Assembly: GCA_050257395.1 (NCBI GenBank)
Contig: JBLMWU010000314.1
Location: 1 to 20,790, forward strand
Direction: 5' to 3'
DNA from: JAIRTY01 sp050257395
Lineage (GTDB): Bacteria; Actinomycetota; Actinomycetes; Streptosporangiales; Streptosporangiaceae
DNA: 20,790 nt
Each line of letters opens with the position of its first letter. The stretch's first letter is position 1. The notes under the pieces were generated by a model that saw only the letters and a list, made by a program, of their open reading frames with translations, was not told the origin of the DNA and searched no databases. This document shows, in pieces, positions 1-5,772 of this stretch. Position numbers and translations under genes: made by a program.

Positions 1-149
1 CTGCAGTCTGCTCGCCCGCCTGCCAGCGGAGCCAGTGGGTCTGACGGTGCCCAGCCGCAGGGGGCGCGGTGCGCCCAGGCCGGAGCGAGCCGAAGGGCCG
101 CGCCGCCGTCTGGACTGACGAGCGAGGTGACGAAGGAGCCGGAGCGAGG

Positions 150-257
150 AGGGAAGACGGCGGGCTCGAGCGGCCCGGAGGCGAGCGAGGGCCAGAAGGA
201 CAGAGGGAAGACGGCGGGCTCCAGCGGCCCGGAGGTGAGCGCGGGCCAAAAGGGGAG
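150..257. repeat. Two tandem 54-bp units in low-complexity DNA
   Basis: Positions 150-203 and 204-257 are head-to-tail copies of a 54-bp unit, differing at about 6 of 54 positions by eye. Degenerate pieces of the same vocabulary (GAGCGAG, GGGCCAGAA) flank them at about 78-96 and 250-275. The unit length is a multiple of three, so the repeat keeps the frame and would encode an 18-residue repeat in any open frame. The block lies just past the 3' end of the ABC1 kinase gene. Confidence 0.85.
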
Positions 258-284
258 CGAGCCGAGGGCCAGAAAGAAGGGCCC

Positions 285-1652
285 CTACGGGGCGGGGGCG
301 CCGGCCACCGCCGCCGCGGGGTCGGCGTCGTCGGTGTAGCCCGGCAGCCACTGGATGACCTCGGCGCGGAACGCGCCTTCGGATTCCAGCTGGCACAGCA
401 CCCCGATGCCAGCCGTGGACACCCGGTGGATCAGCACGTAGGACGGCGGCAGGTTCAGCCGCCGGCCCAGGTTCGCGGTGCGGCTGTCGGTCAGCCGGAA
501 CGCCTCGGCCCGCAGCCATTCGCGGCTGAACTTGAACCGTTCCACCCGTGACGGCTCGGCCAGCGGCGCCAGGAAGTCCCGCAGCGCGTCCAGGTCCACG
601 TCCCCGCCGTCGCGCAGGAAACCCTGCTCCCGCATGACCTCGGCGGCCCGCTGGATGTCGCCGCCCTCGTGGATGATGCGCAGCACCTGGCCGATAAACG
701 GGGGGAACCCGGCGGGCAGCCGGTCCACCGCGCCGAAGTCCAGCACGCCCAGCCGGCCGTCGGCGAGGATCCGGAAATTGCCGGGATGCGGGTCGGCGTG
801 CAGCAGCCCGGCCCGGGCCGGGCCGGAGAACAGGAACCGGGCGAACAGCACGCCTGCCTGGTCCCGCTCAGCCGGGGAGCCCTCGCTGATGATCTTCGAC
901 AGCGGGGTGCCGTCCATCCACTCGGTGACCAGGACGTGGCTGCTCGCGGCGACCACGCCGGGGACCGAGATGTCGGGGTCGCCGGCATAGGCGTCGGCGA
1001 ACGCCTGCTGCGCGGACGCCTCCAGCACGTAGTCGAGCTCCTCGCTGAGCCGGGCCCGCAGCTCGTCCAGCAGCGGCCTCACCTCGAGCCCTGGCATGAT
1101 CACCCCGAACAGCCGGGCGACGCGGCTGAGCTGGGTGAAGTCACTGAGCAGGGCCCGCCCCGCGCCCGGGTACTGGATCTTCACCGCGACCGGCCGGCCG
1201 TCCTGCCAGACCGCCCGGTGCACCTGGCCGATGGAGGCGGCCGCCGCCGGGGTGTCGCTGAAGTCCCGGAACTGATCGCGCCAGTCCGGGCCCAGGTCGG
1301 CCGCGAGCACCTGGTGCACGGTGCGGGCCGGCAGCGGCGGGGCGGATTCCTGCAGCTTCGTGAGGGTGGCCCGGTACGGCCCGGCGATCTCGGGTGGCAG
1401 CGCGGCCTCGAAGACCGACAGGGCCTGGCCGAGCTTCATCGCGCCGCCCTTGAGCTCGCCGAGCACCCGGAAGATCTGCTCGGCCGTCCGCTGCTGGATC
1501 TCGGCGGCGACGATCTCGGCGGGCCGCCCGCCGATGCGCTTCCCGAAACCCAGTGCGGTCCGGCCGACCAGCCCGACTGGGAGGGTGGCCAGCTTGGCGG
1601 TTCGCGTTACGGCACGGCGGGGGAGGTCGTCCACTCCCTCATTGTCGGTCAC
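285..1652 (-). CDS. ABC1 (AarF/UbiB-type) atypical kinase family protein
   Basis: This 455-residue protein has the hallmarks of the ABC1/UbiB atypical protein-kinase-like family. It has the KxGQ motif at about residues 73-76, the alanine-rich loop that replaces the P-loop at about 136-140, a VAVK lysine at about 158, the catalytic-loop HADPHPGN at 285-292, and a DFG metal-binding motif at 305-307. Family members bind ATP and in other organisms act in quinone or lipid metabolism; the substrate of actinobacterial copies is not known to me. An ATG at 1679 is also in frame. I prefer GTG at 1652 because it forms a 4-nt GTGA overlap with the stop of the upstream ThiF-like gene, typical of translational coupling. 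It is transcribed leftward as the second gene of that operon. Confidence 0.9.
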   Translation of the reverse strand: MTDNEGVDDLPRRAVTRTAKLATLPVGLVGRTALGFGKRIGGRPAEIVAAEIQQRTAEQIFRVLGELKGGAMKLGQALSVFEAALPPEIAGPYRATLTKLQESAPPLPARTVHQVLAADLGPDWRDQFRDFSDTPAAAASIGQVHRAVWQDGRPVAVKIQYPGAGRALLSDFTQLSRVARLFGVIMPGLEVRPLLDELRARLSEELDYVLEASAQQAFADAYAGDPDISVPGVVAASSHVLVTEWMDGTPLSKIISEGSPAERDQAGVLFARFLFSGPARAGLLHADPHPGNFRILADGRLGVLDFGAVDRLPAGFPPFIGQVLRIIHEGGDIQRAAEVMREQGFLRDGGDVDLDALRDFLAPLAEPSRVERFKFSREWLRAEAFRLTDSRTANLGRRLNLPPSYVLIHRVSTAGIGVLCQLESEGAFRAEVIQWLPGYTDDADPAAAVAGAPAP

Positions 1653-2620
1653 GATCCCGCGCGGCTGCCACAGGCGCAACGGCTGTGTGGCTGCCAGCTA
1701 CGGCGGCGCCACTGCCAGGCAGGCAGTACGAGCTCGAGTGTGCCGTTGGTCACGGCGCTGGCCGGGGCGGCCCGGTCGACGAAATGCAGCAGCTGGGCGG
1801 CGGCCTGGGCGGCGACCGCGGTGGCGAGGATGGTGTCGCAGGCGGGCGGGTCCGGGACCCGCCCCGCCACTTGCGCGAGGATCAGCGGCCAGGCCGGGTC
1901 GCGGTCGGCGCGCGCCAGATCCAGGCACCGCAGGCACGCGGACCGGCCCGGCACCACCAGCGGCCCGACCGTGCCGATGGCCTCGCCCGCCGAGAGCGCC
2001 AGGTGCGGGAGGCACGCGCTGACCAGGGCCGCCGGTAACTCCGGATGGCACGGCCCGGCCAGCACCACCAGGTCAGGGCGCGGCTGCCCGCGGCCGTGCC
2101 CGGTCGCGAGCCCGGCCGGCAGGTCAGCCGCCCCGCAGGGCGCCGCCGCCGGTCCGCTGGTCCTGACCCGGCCGATCCCGGCGCCCGAGAGCAGGGCGGC
2201 GAGCGATAAGCCTGCGCCGATGGTGCCGTGCACCCAGATCGAGGCCTGCCGCCGGCGCGCCAGGGTCCGGGCGCCGCCGTCGCTGTCACCGTGCGCGAGG
2301 GAGGCGGTGGCGAGCTCGGGCGCGAGCCGCCGGCGCATCGGGCCGGGAACCGGTCCGTGGGCGGTGGCGGGCACGTCGTGCAGGGCGCCGGCGGCCGCCA
2401 GCAGGGCCAGCACCCGGTCGGCGGCTGCTTCCGGGATGCCGAGATCGCGGGCGGCCACCAGGACCTGCAGCCGGTCGCGGCTGCCGTCCAGCAGGCCCAG
2501 CAGGCCGCTCACGCCGGCCATGCCGGTCAGGGCGGTCGCCCGGCGCGGGTCGATGCCGATCTGCAGCGTGTCCCGGTCCCGCCAGACGGCGAGCAGGCCG
2601 GGCTTGAGCGCGGGTCTCAT
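1649..2620 (-). CDS. ThiF/cyclodehydratase-like (TOMM leader-binding-like) protein
   Basis: This 323-residue protein resembles actinobacterial proteins annotated as ThiF-family or TOMM leader-peptide-binding proteins. An N-terminal winged-helix-like region (about 1-110) precedes a Rossmann-like region beginning near a GAGIGRV glycine motif, with a VGPLVVPG segment and paired cysteines C229/C232 (CLRC). C315/C317 near the C-terminus could complete a zinc site. No complete ATP-binding adenylation motif is obvious, so activity is uncertain. From memory, it commonly sits beside an ABC1 kinase in actinomycetes. No toxin-like precursor peptide or YcaO gene is visible nearby, so I do not infer a RiPP cluster. 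The start is ATG 2620; a more distal ATG at 2662 would add 14 poorly conserved-looking residues. There is no strong Shine-Dalgarno sequence. Confidence 0.75.
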   Translation of the reverse strand: MRPALKPGLLAVWRDRDTLQIGIDPRRATALTGMAGVSGLLGLLDGSRDRLQVLVAARDLGIPEAAADRVLALLAAAGALHDVPATAHGPVPGPMRRRLAPELATASLAHGDSDGGARTLARRRQASIWVHGTIGAGLSLAALLSGAGIGRVRTSGPAAAPCGAADLPAGLATGHGRGQPRPDLVVLAGPCHPELPAALVSACLPHLALSAGEAIGTVGPLVVPGRSACLRCLDLARADRDPAWPLILAQVAGRVPDPPACDTILATAVAAQAAAQLLHFVDRAAPASAVTNGTLELVLPAWQWRRRSWQPHSRCACGSRAGS

Positions 2621-2866
2621 GGCCAGAGCGTGACACCGCGCGCCGACATTTCCGGCAGGCACTTCCCGCCCGGCATTCCCCGCCCGGCCGGCCGGCCGGC
2701 ATCCGGGGGGCCACTGGCCGCCGCGGGCCGGGCATCACAGCGGGGAGATGGCCGATGGTCCCCGGGCCGGGAACCGGCCCGCCGGAGCGGCCGTTCCCTG
2801 GTGGCTGTGCATCCCCCTTCCCCGGAAGTGACGCCGGCCCGCTGCCCGGGGACCACGTCTGGGACG

Positions 2867-2895
2867 ACGCTAGGTCCGGCCAGCAGGCCGGTCAA
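2867..2895 (-). promoter_or_regulatory. Promoter for the ThiF-like/ABC1 operon
   Basis: Read on the minus strand, TTGACC (2895-2890) is followed by a 17-bp spacer and TAGCGT (2872-2867), close to the primary sigma factor consensus. The spacer and -35 contain a perfect inverted repeat, CCGGCC-AGCA-GGCCGG (2876-2891), which could be an operator. Initiation near 2860 would give a leader of about 240 nt before ATG 2620. Confidence 0.7.
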
Positions 2896-2903
2896 CGGCA
2901 CCC

Positions 2904-3044
2904 TGTGGATAACGGTGTGGACGACGTGGGGAGGACGCGGGGCGTTCCTGTGGAACAGCGGGGGAGAGCCCTGTGAATTTCAAGCTCCGGCCGCCGCCAG
3001 GCACCGGCCCACCTGGCAACCTCCCGTCCACCACCTGTGGACAG
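2904..3044. promoter_or_regulatory. Cluster of DnaA-box-like sequences
   Basis: TGTGGATAA at 2904-2912 is the reverse complement of the consensus DnaA box TTATCCACA, with no mismatch. TGTGGACGA (2916-2924) and TGTGGACAG (3036-3044) are each one mismatch from the reverse complement of the high-GC actinobacterial form TTGTCCACA. TGTGGAACA (2949-2957) is a weaker match. All four have the same orientation. The box at 3036 lies in an inverted repeat GTCCAC-N5-GTGGAC (3026-3042). The first two boxes sit directly upstream of the -35 of the leftward promoter. Binding is inferred, not shown. Confidence 0.5.
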
Positions 3045-3350
3045 GAAATACCCGGGTGCTGCCCGGCAGCCCCGGCGCGGTCCCCGGGTCACGGCGCAGA
3101 CCCGCGCCGTGGCGGCGGACCGCATCCGGCGGCGGGGGCGCCGTGGCGGTGGGCCTGACCGGAGGGCTGGGCCGCGCTCCGATCAGGCCGGGCCCGCCGG
3201 GGACGCGCCGGGCCCGGCGATCGCGCGGGCCGCCCGGGGCTCGCCAGCACGAGGCCCGCGGGTGAGAGCACCGGACAGTGCATCACGCCCCGGAAATGGC
3301 TGCCGCCCGCGTGCGACTGCCCCTCGGTCGCGGGCCAGCGCGCGGGCCGC

Positions 3351-3417
3351 CGCAACGATGCCAGCGTTGCGACGCGCGGGCGGGCGAGAGCCCGGACCGG
3401 GTCCGGAAGGTCATGAC
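3351..3417. promoter_or_regulatory. Three consecutive palindromes upstream of the methyltransferase
   Basis: CGCAACG-N7-CGTTGCG (3351-3371) has perfect 7-bp arms. CCGGACC-G-GGTCCGG (3392-3406) is a perfect 15-bp palindrome. GTCATGAC (3410-3417) is an 8-bp palindrome whose half is repeated as GGGTCAT at 3419-3425. The spacing suits operators upstream of the rightward gene at 3516, but GC-rich DNA produces chance palindromes, so only the cluster is notable. Confidence 0.35.
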
Positions 3418-3474
3418 TGGGTCATATCGGCGCAGATCAGACTCGCAAAGGCGCATCCCGGGAATGCCGCTTAA

Positions 3475-3500
3475 TTGCAATTCCCGAGCCATTGTAATAT
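3475..3500 (+). promoter_or_regulatory. Possible promoter of the 3516 methyltransferase gene
   Basis: This is an AT-rich island in otherwise GC-rich DNA. TTGCAA (3475-3480) and TAATAT (3495-3500) could be -35 and -10 elements, but the 14-bp spacing is short. TATGAT at 3510-3515 and 3515-3520 are alternative -10 boxes. The exact element is unresolved. Confidence 0.3.
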
Positions 3501-3515
3501 TCACCTGGATATGAT

Positions 3516-4469
3516 ATGATTCGATTATTGACCGGTATTCTTCCCGGTGTGACAGACGATGCCATTGCAACTGTGCAGGGGGACGGGCCGGCCGCCGGGG
3601 GGCCTAGTCATACCGCGCTGACGGCTGCGGCGGCCCGGGCCGCTCACCTGGTGGTCGACAGCGAACCGCTGATCTTCTCCGACCACCTCGCCGCCGTCCT
3701 GCTGGGAGACCTGGCTGACGAGCTCATCGGCTTCCACCGCGCGCACGCCGCGCATCCGGTGCTGGCCGGCGCGCGGGGCCAGGTCGTCGTCCGCAGCCGG
3801 TACACCGAGGACCGGCTCGCCCGCAGGGTGGCCAGCGGGATCGGCCAGTACGTGATCCTGGGCGCGGGGCTCGACTCGTTCGGCTGCCGGCCGGGCCTGG
3901 CCGGCCGGGTCCGGGTGTTCGAGGTCGACCATCCCGCGAGCCAGGCCTGGAAGCGGGCGGCACTCGCCCGGGCCGGCATCGGGCCGGCGGGCGCGGTCAG
4001 CTACGTCCCCGCCGACCTGGCGGCCGGGTCGCTCACGGACGCCCTGGCCGCGGCCGGGTTCGACCTGTCCCAACCCGCGGTGGTGAGCTGGCTGGGGGTG
4101 ATCATGTACCTGACCCGGCCGGCGATCGAGCGGACGCTGGCAGCGGTCGCCGGGCTGGCCCCCGGGACGGAGCTCATCGCCGACTACATGCTGCCCGCCG
4201 GGCTGCGCGACGCGGCCGGGGACAGCTACGCGGAACTGGTCGCCCCGGTCGCCGCCAGCCGGGGCGAGCCCTGGCGCACGTTCCTCAGCCCGGACGAGAT
4301 GGCGGGCCTGCTGGCCCGGCACGGGTTTGCCGTCGCCGGGCAGGCCGGCCAGCGCGAGGCCATCGGCGCGGCGCTGTGGCAGCGGCACGACCCGCTGCGC
4401 CCGGTCAGGCTGTCCATGCTGGCCCGCGCGGCCGTCACCGGCCAGCCGCGCGCCGGCACGCTTCGGTGA
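3516..4469 (+). CDS. SAM-dependent methyltransferase, TIGR00027/LCM-like family
   Basis: This 317-residue protein matches the leucine carboxyl methyltransferase-like (PF04072/TIGR00027) S-adenosylmethionine-dependent family that is expanded in actinomycetes. The diagnostic strings are RSRYTEDRLA, the SAM-binding loop YVILGAGLDSFGCR, and FEVDHPASQAWKR, whose acidic residue is expected to bind SAM. WLGVIMYL later in the protein is also family-like. The substrate is unknown. ATG 3516 has no clear ribosome site; GTG 3549 in the same frame is an equally possible start, removing 11 residues. The 3' end, including the last 15 or so codons and the stop, lies in the first copy of a 67-bp tandem duplication, so the C-terminal tail may be a recent rearrangement. 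Confidence 0.88.
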   Translation: MIRLLTGILPGVTDDAIATVQGDGPAAGGPSHTALTAAAARAAHLVVDSEPLIFSDHLAAVLLGDLADELIGFHRAHAAHPVLAGARGQVVVRSRYTEDRLARRVASGIGQYVILGAGLDSFGCRPGLAGRVRVFEVDHPASQAWKRAALARAGIGPAGAVSYVPADLAAGSLTDALAAAGFDLSQPAVVSWLGVIMYLTRPAIERTLAAVAGLAPGTELIADYMLPAGLRDAAGDSYAELVAPVAASRGEPWRTFLSPDEMAGLLARHGFAVAGQAGQREAIGAALWQRHDPLRPVRLSMLARAAVTGQPRAGTLR

Positions 4470-4556
4470 GCCAGCCCCGCACCTGATCGCCCGCGCGGCC
4501 GTCACCGGCCAGCCGCGCGCCGGCACGCCTCGGTGAGCCAGCCCCGCACCCGATCG
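4423..4556. repeat. 67-bp tandem duplication across a stop codon
   Basis: Positions 4423-4489 and 4490-4556 are head-to-tail copies differing at only two positions by eye, both T/C. The first copy contains the last codons and TGA of the methyltransferase; the second repeats that coding end and stop in the intergenic space. The near-identity suggests a recent slippage or unequal-recombination event. Confidence 0.92.
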
Positions 4557-4598
4557 CCCACGCCGGCGGCGGCCCGCCGGGACCGCGCCGCGGACCGG

Positions 4599-4604
4599 TA
4601 GCGT
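4599..4604 (+). promoter_or_regulatory. -10 box TAGCGT for a probably leaderless gene
   Basis: TAGCGT ends 7 nt before ATG 4612, the geometry expected when transcription starts at or next to the start codon. No Shine-Dalgarno sequence precedes the ATG. No clear -35 is visible. Confidence 0.5.
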
Positions 4605-4611
4605 GCGGGGT

Positions 4612-5217
4612 ATGCGGCCCGCTGGCGAGGACCTCACCGGTCACCCCGACCGGGACCGGTGGAACAGCCGGTACTCCGGCGGCTTCACCCCGTCGTTCGG
4701 CCCGCACCCGCTGGCGGTGCGGGCGCTGGCACTGGACCTGCCCGCCGGCCCGGTGGCCGACCTGGCGTGCGGGCCGTCCGGCAGCGCCCTGCTGGCCGCC
4801 GGGGCGGGCCGGGCTGTCACCGCCGTGGACGTGTCCGAGGTGGCGCTGGCCCTGCTCGGGCAGGAAGCCCGGCGCCGCCAGCTGGACCACCTGATCACCC
4901 TGGTGCAGGCCGACCTGGCGGGCTGGCGACCGGACCCGGAGGGGTACGCGCTGGTGCTGTGCACCGGGTACTGGGACCGGGCGCTGCTGGCGGTGGCCGC
5001 CGCCGCGGTCCGGCCGGGCGGGCTGCTCGGCTGGGAGGCGTTCACCGCCGCGGCCCTGCGCGAGCGGCCGGGCATGAACCCCCGCTGGTGCCTCGGCCCG
5101 GGTGAGCCGGCGTCCCTGCTGCCCGCTGACGTCCGGGTCGTGGACCAGGCGGACGTGCCGGGGGCCAAGCGCCGGCTGCTCGCCCGGCGGGCCAGCCGGG
5201 ACGGCACCAGGCGCTGA
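4612..5217 (+). CDS. Class I SAM-dependent methyltransferase (TehB/UbiE-like)
   Basis: This 201-residue protein has a compact class I methyltransferase fold. DRWNSRY near the N-terminus is a common lead-in. A SAM-binding loop VADLACGPSGSALLAA replaces the usual DxGxGxG with DLACGPSG, and AVDVSEVAL supplies the acidic ribose-binding residue. LVQADLAGW and VRPGGLLGWEAF follow at the expected spacing. It resembles actinobacterial proteins annotated as TehB-like or generic methyltransferases; the substrate is unknown. A GTG at 4603 is in frame, but ATG 4612 fits the upstream -10 box and leaderless geometry. It follows the duplicated end of the first methyltransferase by about 55 bp and precedes the Ddn-family gene by 100 bp. 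Confidence 0.8.
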   Translation: MRPAGEDLTGHPDRDRWNSRYSGGFTPSFGPHPLAVRALALDLPAGPVADLACGPSGSALLAAGAGRAVTAVDVSEVALALLGQEARRRQLDHLITLVQADLAGWRPDPEGYALVLCTGYWDRALLAVAAAAVRPGGLLGWEAFTAAALRERPGMNPRWCLGPGEPASLLPADVRVVDQADVPGAKRRLLARRASRDGTRR

Positions 5218-5317
5218 CCGGGCGGGAATCACCGGCCAGGGCGGTTCGGTTGAGGCAGGCAGCACAGCACGGACACCCGGCACAGACGTGCACCGCCACC
5301 TGAGCGAGGAGAAGACA

Positions 5318-5734
5318 GTGGCTGAGGTCACCGACTGGAACAGGAAGATCATCGAGGAGTTCCGCGCGAACGGTGGCCGGGTCGGCGGCCAGTTCGAGGG
5401 TGCCCCCCTGCTGCTCCTGCACACGGTGGGCGCCCGGAGCGGCCAGGAGCGGGTGAACCCGATGATGTACCGGGCGGTGGGGGACAGCTACGCGGTGTTC
5501 GCCTCCAAGGCGGGCGCTCCCACCAACCCGGACTGGTACCACAACCTGCGCGCCAACCCCCGGGTGCGGGCCGAGATCGGCACCGGCACCGTCGAGCTGG
5601 CCGCCCGGGTCGCCGAGGGCGAGGAGCGGGAGCGCATCTGGTCCGCGCAGAAGCAGGAGTACCCCGGCTTCGCCGACTACGAGCGCAAGACCGACCGGCA
5701 GATCCCGGTGGTCATCCTCGAGCCCGTCGGCTAG
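5318..5734 (+). CDS. Deazaflavin (F420)-dependent nitroreductase family protein
   Basis: This 138-residue protein of the Ddn/TIGR00026 family has the split-barrel FDOR fold that binds reduced F420. Visible signatures are LLLLHTVGARSGQERVNPMMY, followed by SKAGAPTNPDWYHNLRANP with the aromatic/Asn cofactor-pocket residues, and a C-terminal RQIPVVILEP. The length is typical for the small soluble members. Such enzymes reduce nitro compounds, quinones or other enoate-type substrates; the physiological substrate here is unknown. The start is GTG 5318, with a strong GAGGAGA site at 5306-5312 and 5-nt spacing; the frame is open further upstream but without comparable signals. A fbiC gene later in the window is consistent with F420 being made by this organism. 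Confidence 0.9.
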   Translation: MAEVTDWNRKIIEEFRANGGRVGGQFEGAPLLLLHTVGARSGQERVNPMMYRAVGDSYAVFASKAGAPTNPDWYHNLRANPRVRAEIGTGTVELAARVAEGEERERIWSAQKQEYPGFADYERKTDRQIPVVILEPVG

Positions 5735-5742
5735 CGGGCCGC

Positions 5743-5772
5743 GGGGCCGGGCCGGTCAGCCGGCCTGGTCCC
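5743..5772. terminator. Strong hairpin between convergent genes
   Basis: A 13-bp GC-rich stem (5743-5755 with 5760-5772, two pairs being G-T) closes a TCAG tetraloop. It starts 8 nt after the stop of the Ddn-family gene. The stop codon of the opposing metalloprotease gene (5758-5756) is in the loop, so the hairpin overlaps that gene's 3' end. There is no U-tract, as is common in actinomycetes. The G-U pairs form only in the rightward transcript, so termination should favour that direction. Confidence 0.65.

Larger units (their letters stand above)
2621..3515. other. Gene-free 0.9-kb region between divergent units
   Basis: I see no credible gene here on either strand; the open frames are arginine/proline-rich shadows of GC-rich DNA. 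It holds the leftward promoter at 2867-2895 and about 240 nt of leader before the ThiF-like start, DnaA-box-like 9-mers between 2904 and 3044, hairpins and palindromes at 3351-3417, and a local AT-rich stretch at about 3471-3560 that probably carries the rightward methyltransferase promoter. Confidence 0.7.

Noticed and set aside
1649..2620. A RiPP (azole-peptide) cluster based on the TOMM-leader-binding-like protein
   Set aside because: No YcaO gene, short precursor peptide or transporter is visible nearby; the pairing with an ABC1 kinase is a common housekeeping arrangement as I recall it.
669..3265. Large plus-strand frames opposite the ThiF-like and ABC1 genes
   Set aside because: They are antisense to a gene with intact kinase motifs and to its operon partner, and continue into noncoding DNA without any domain signature.
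2621..3515. A replication origin, suggested by the DnaA-box-like cluster
   Set aside because: There is no dnaA, dnaN, rpmH or other origin-associated gene and no long AT-rich unwinding region next to the boxes, and the number of boxes is far below that of actinobacterial oriC.
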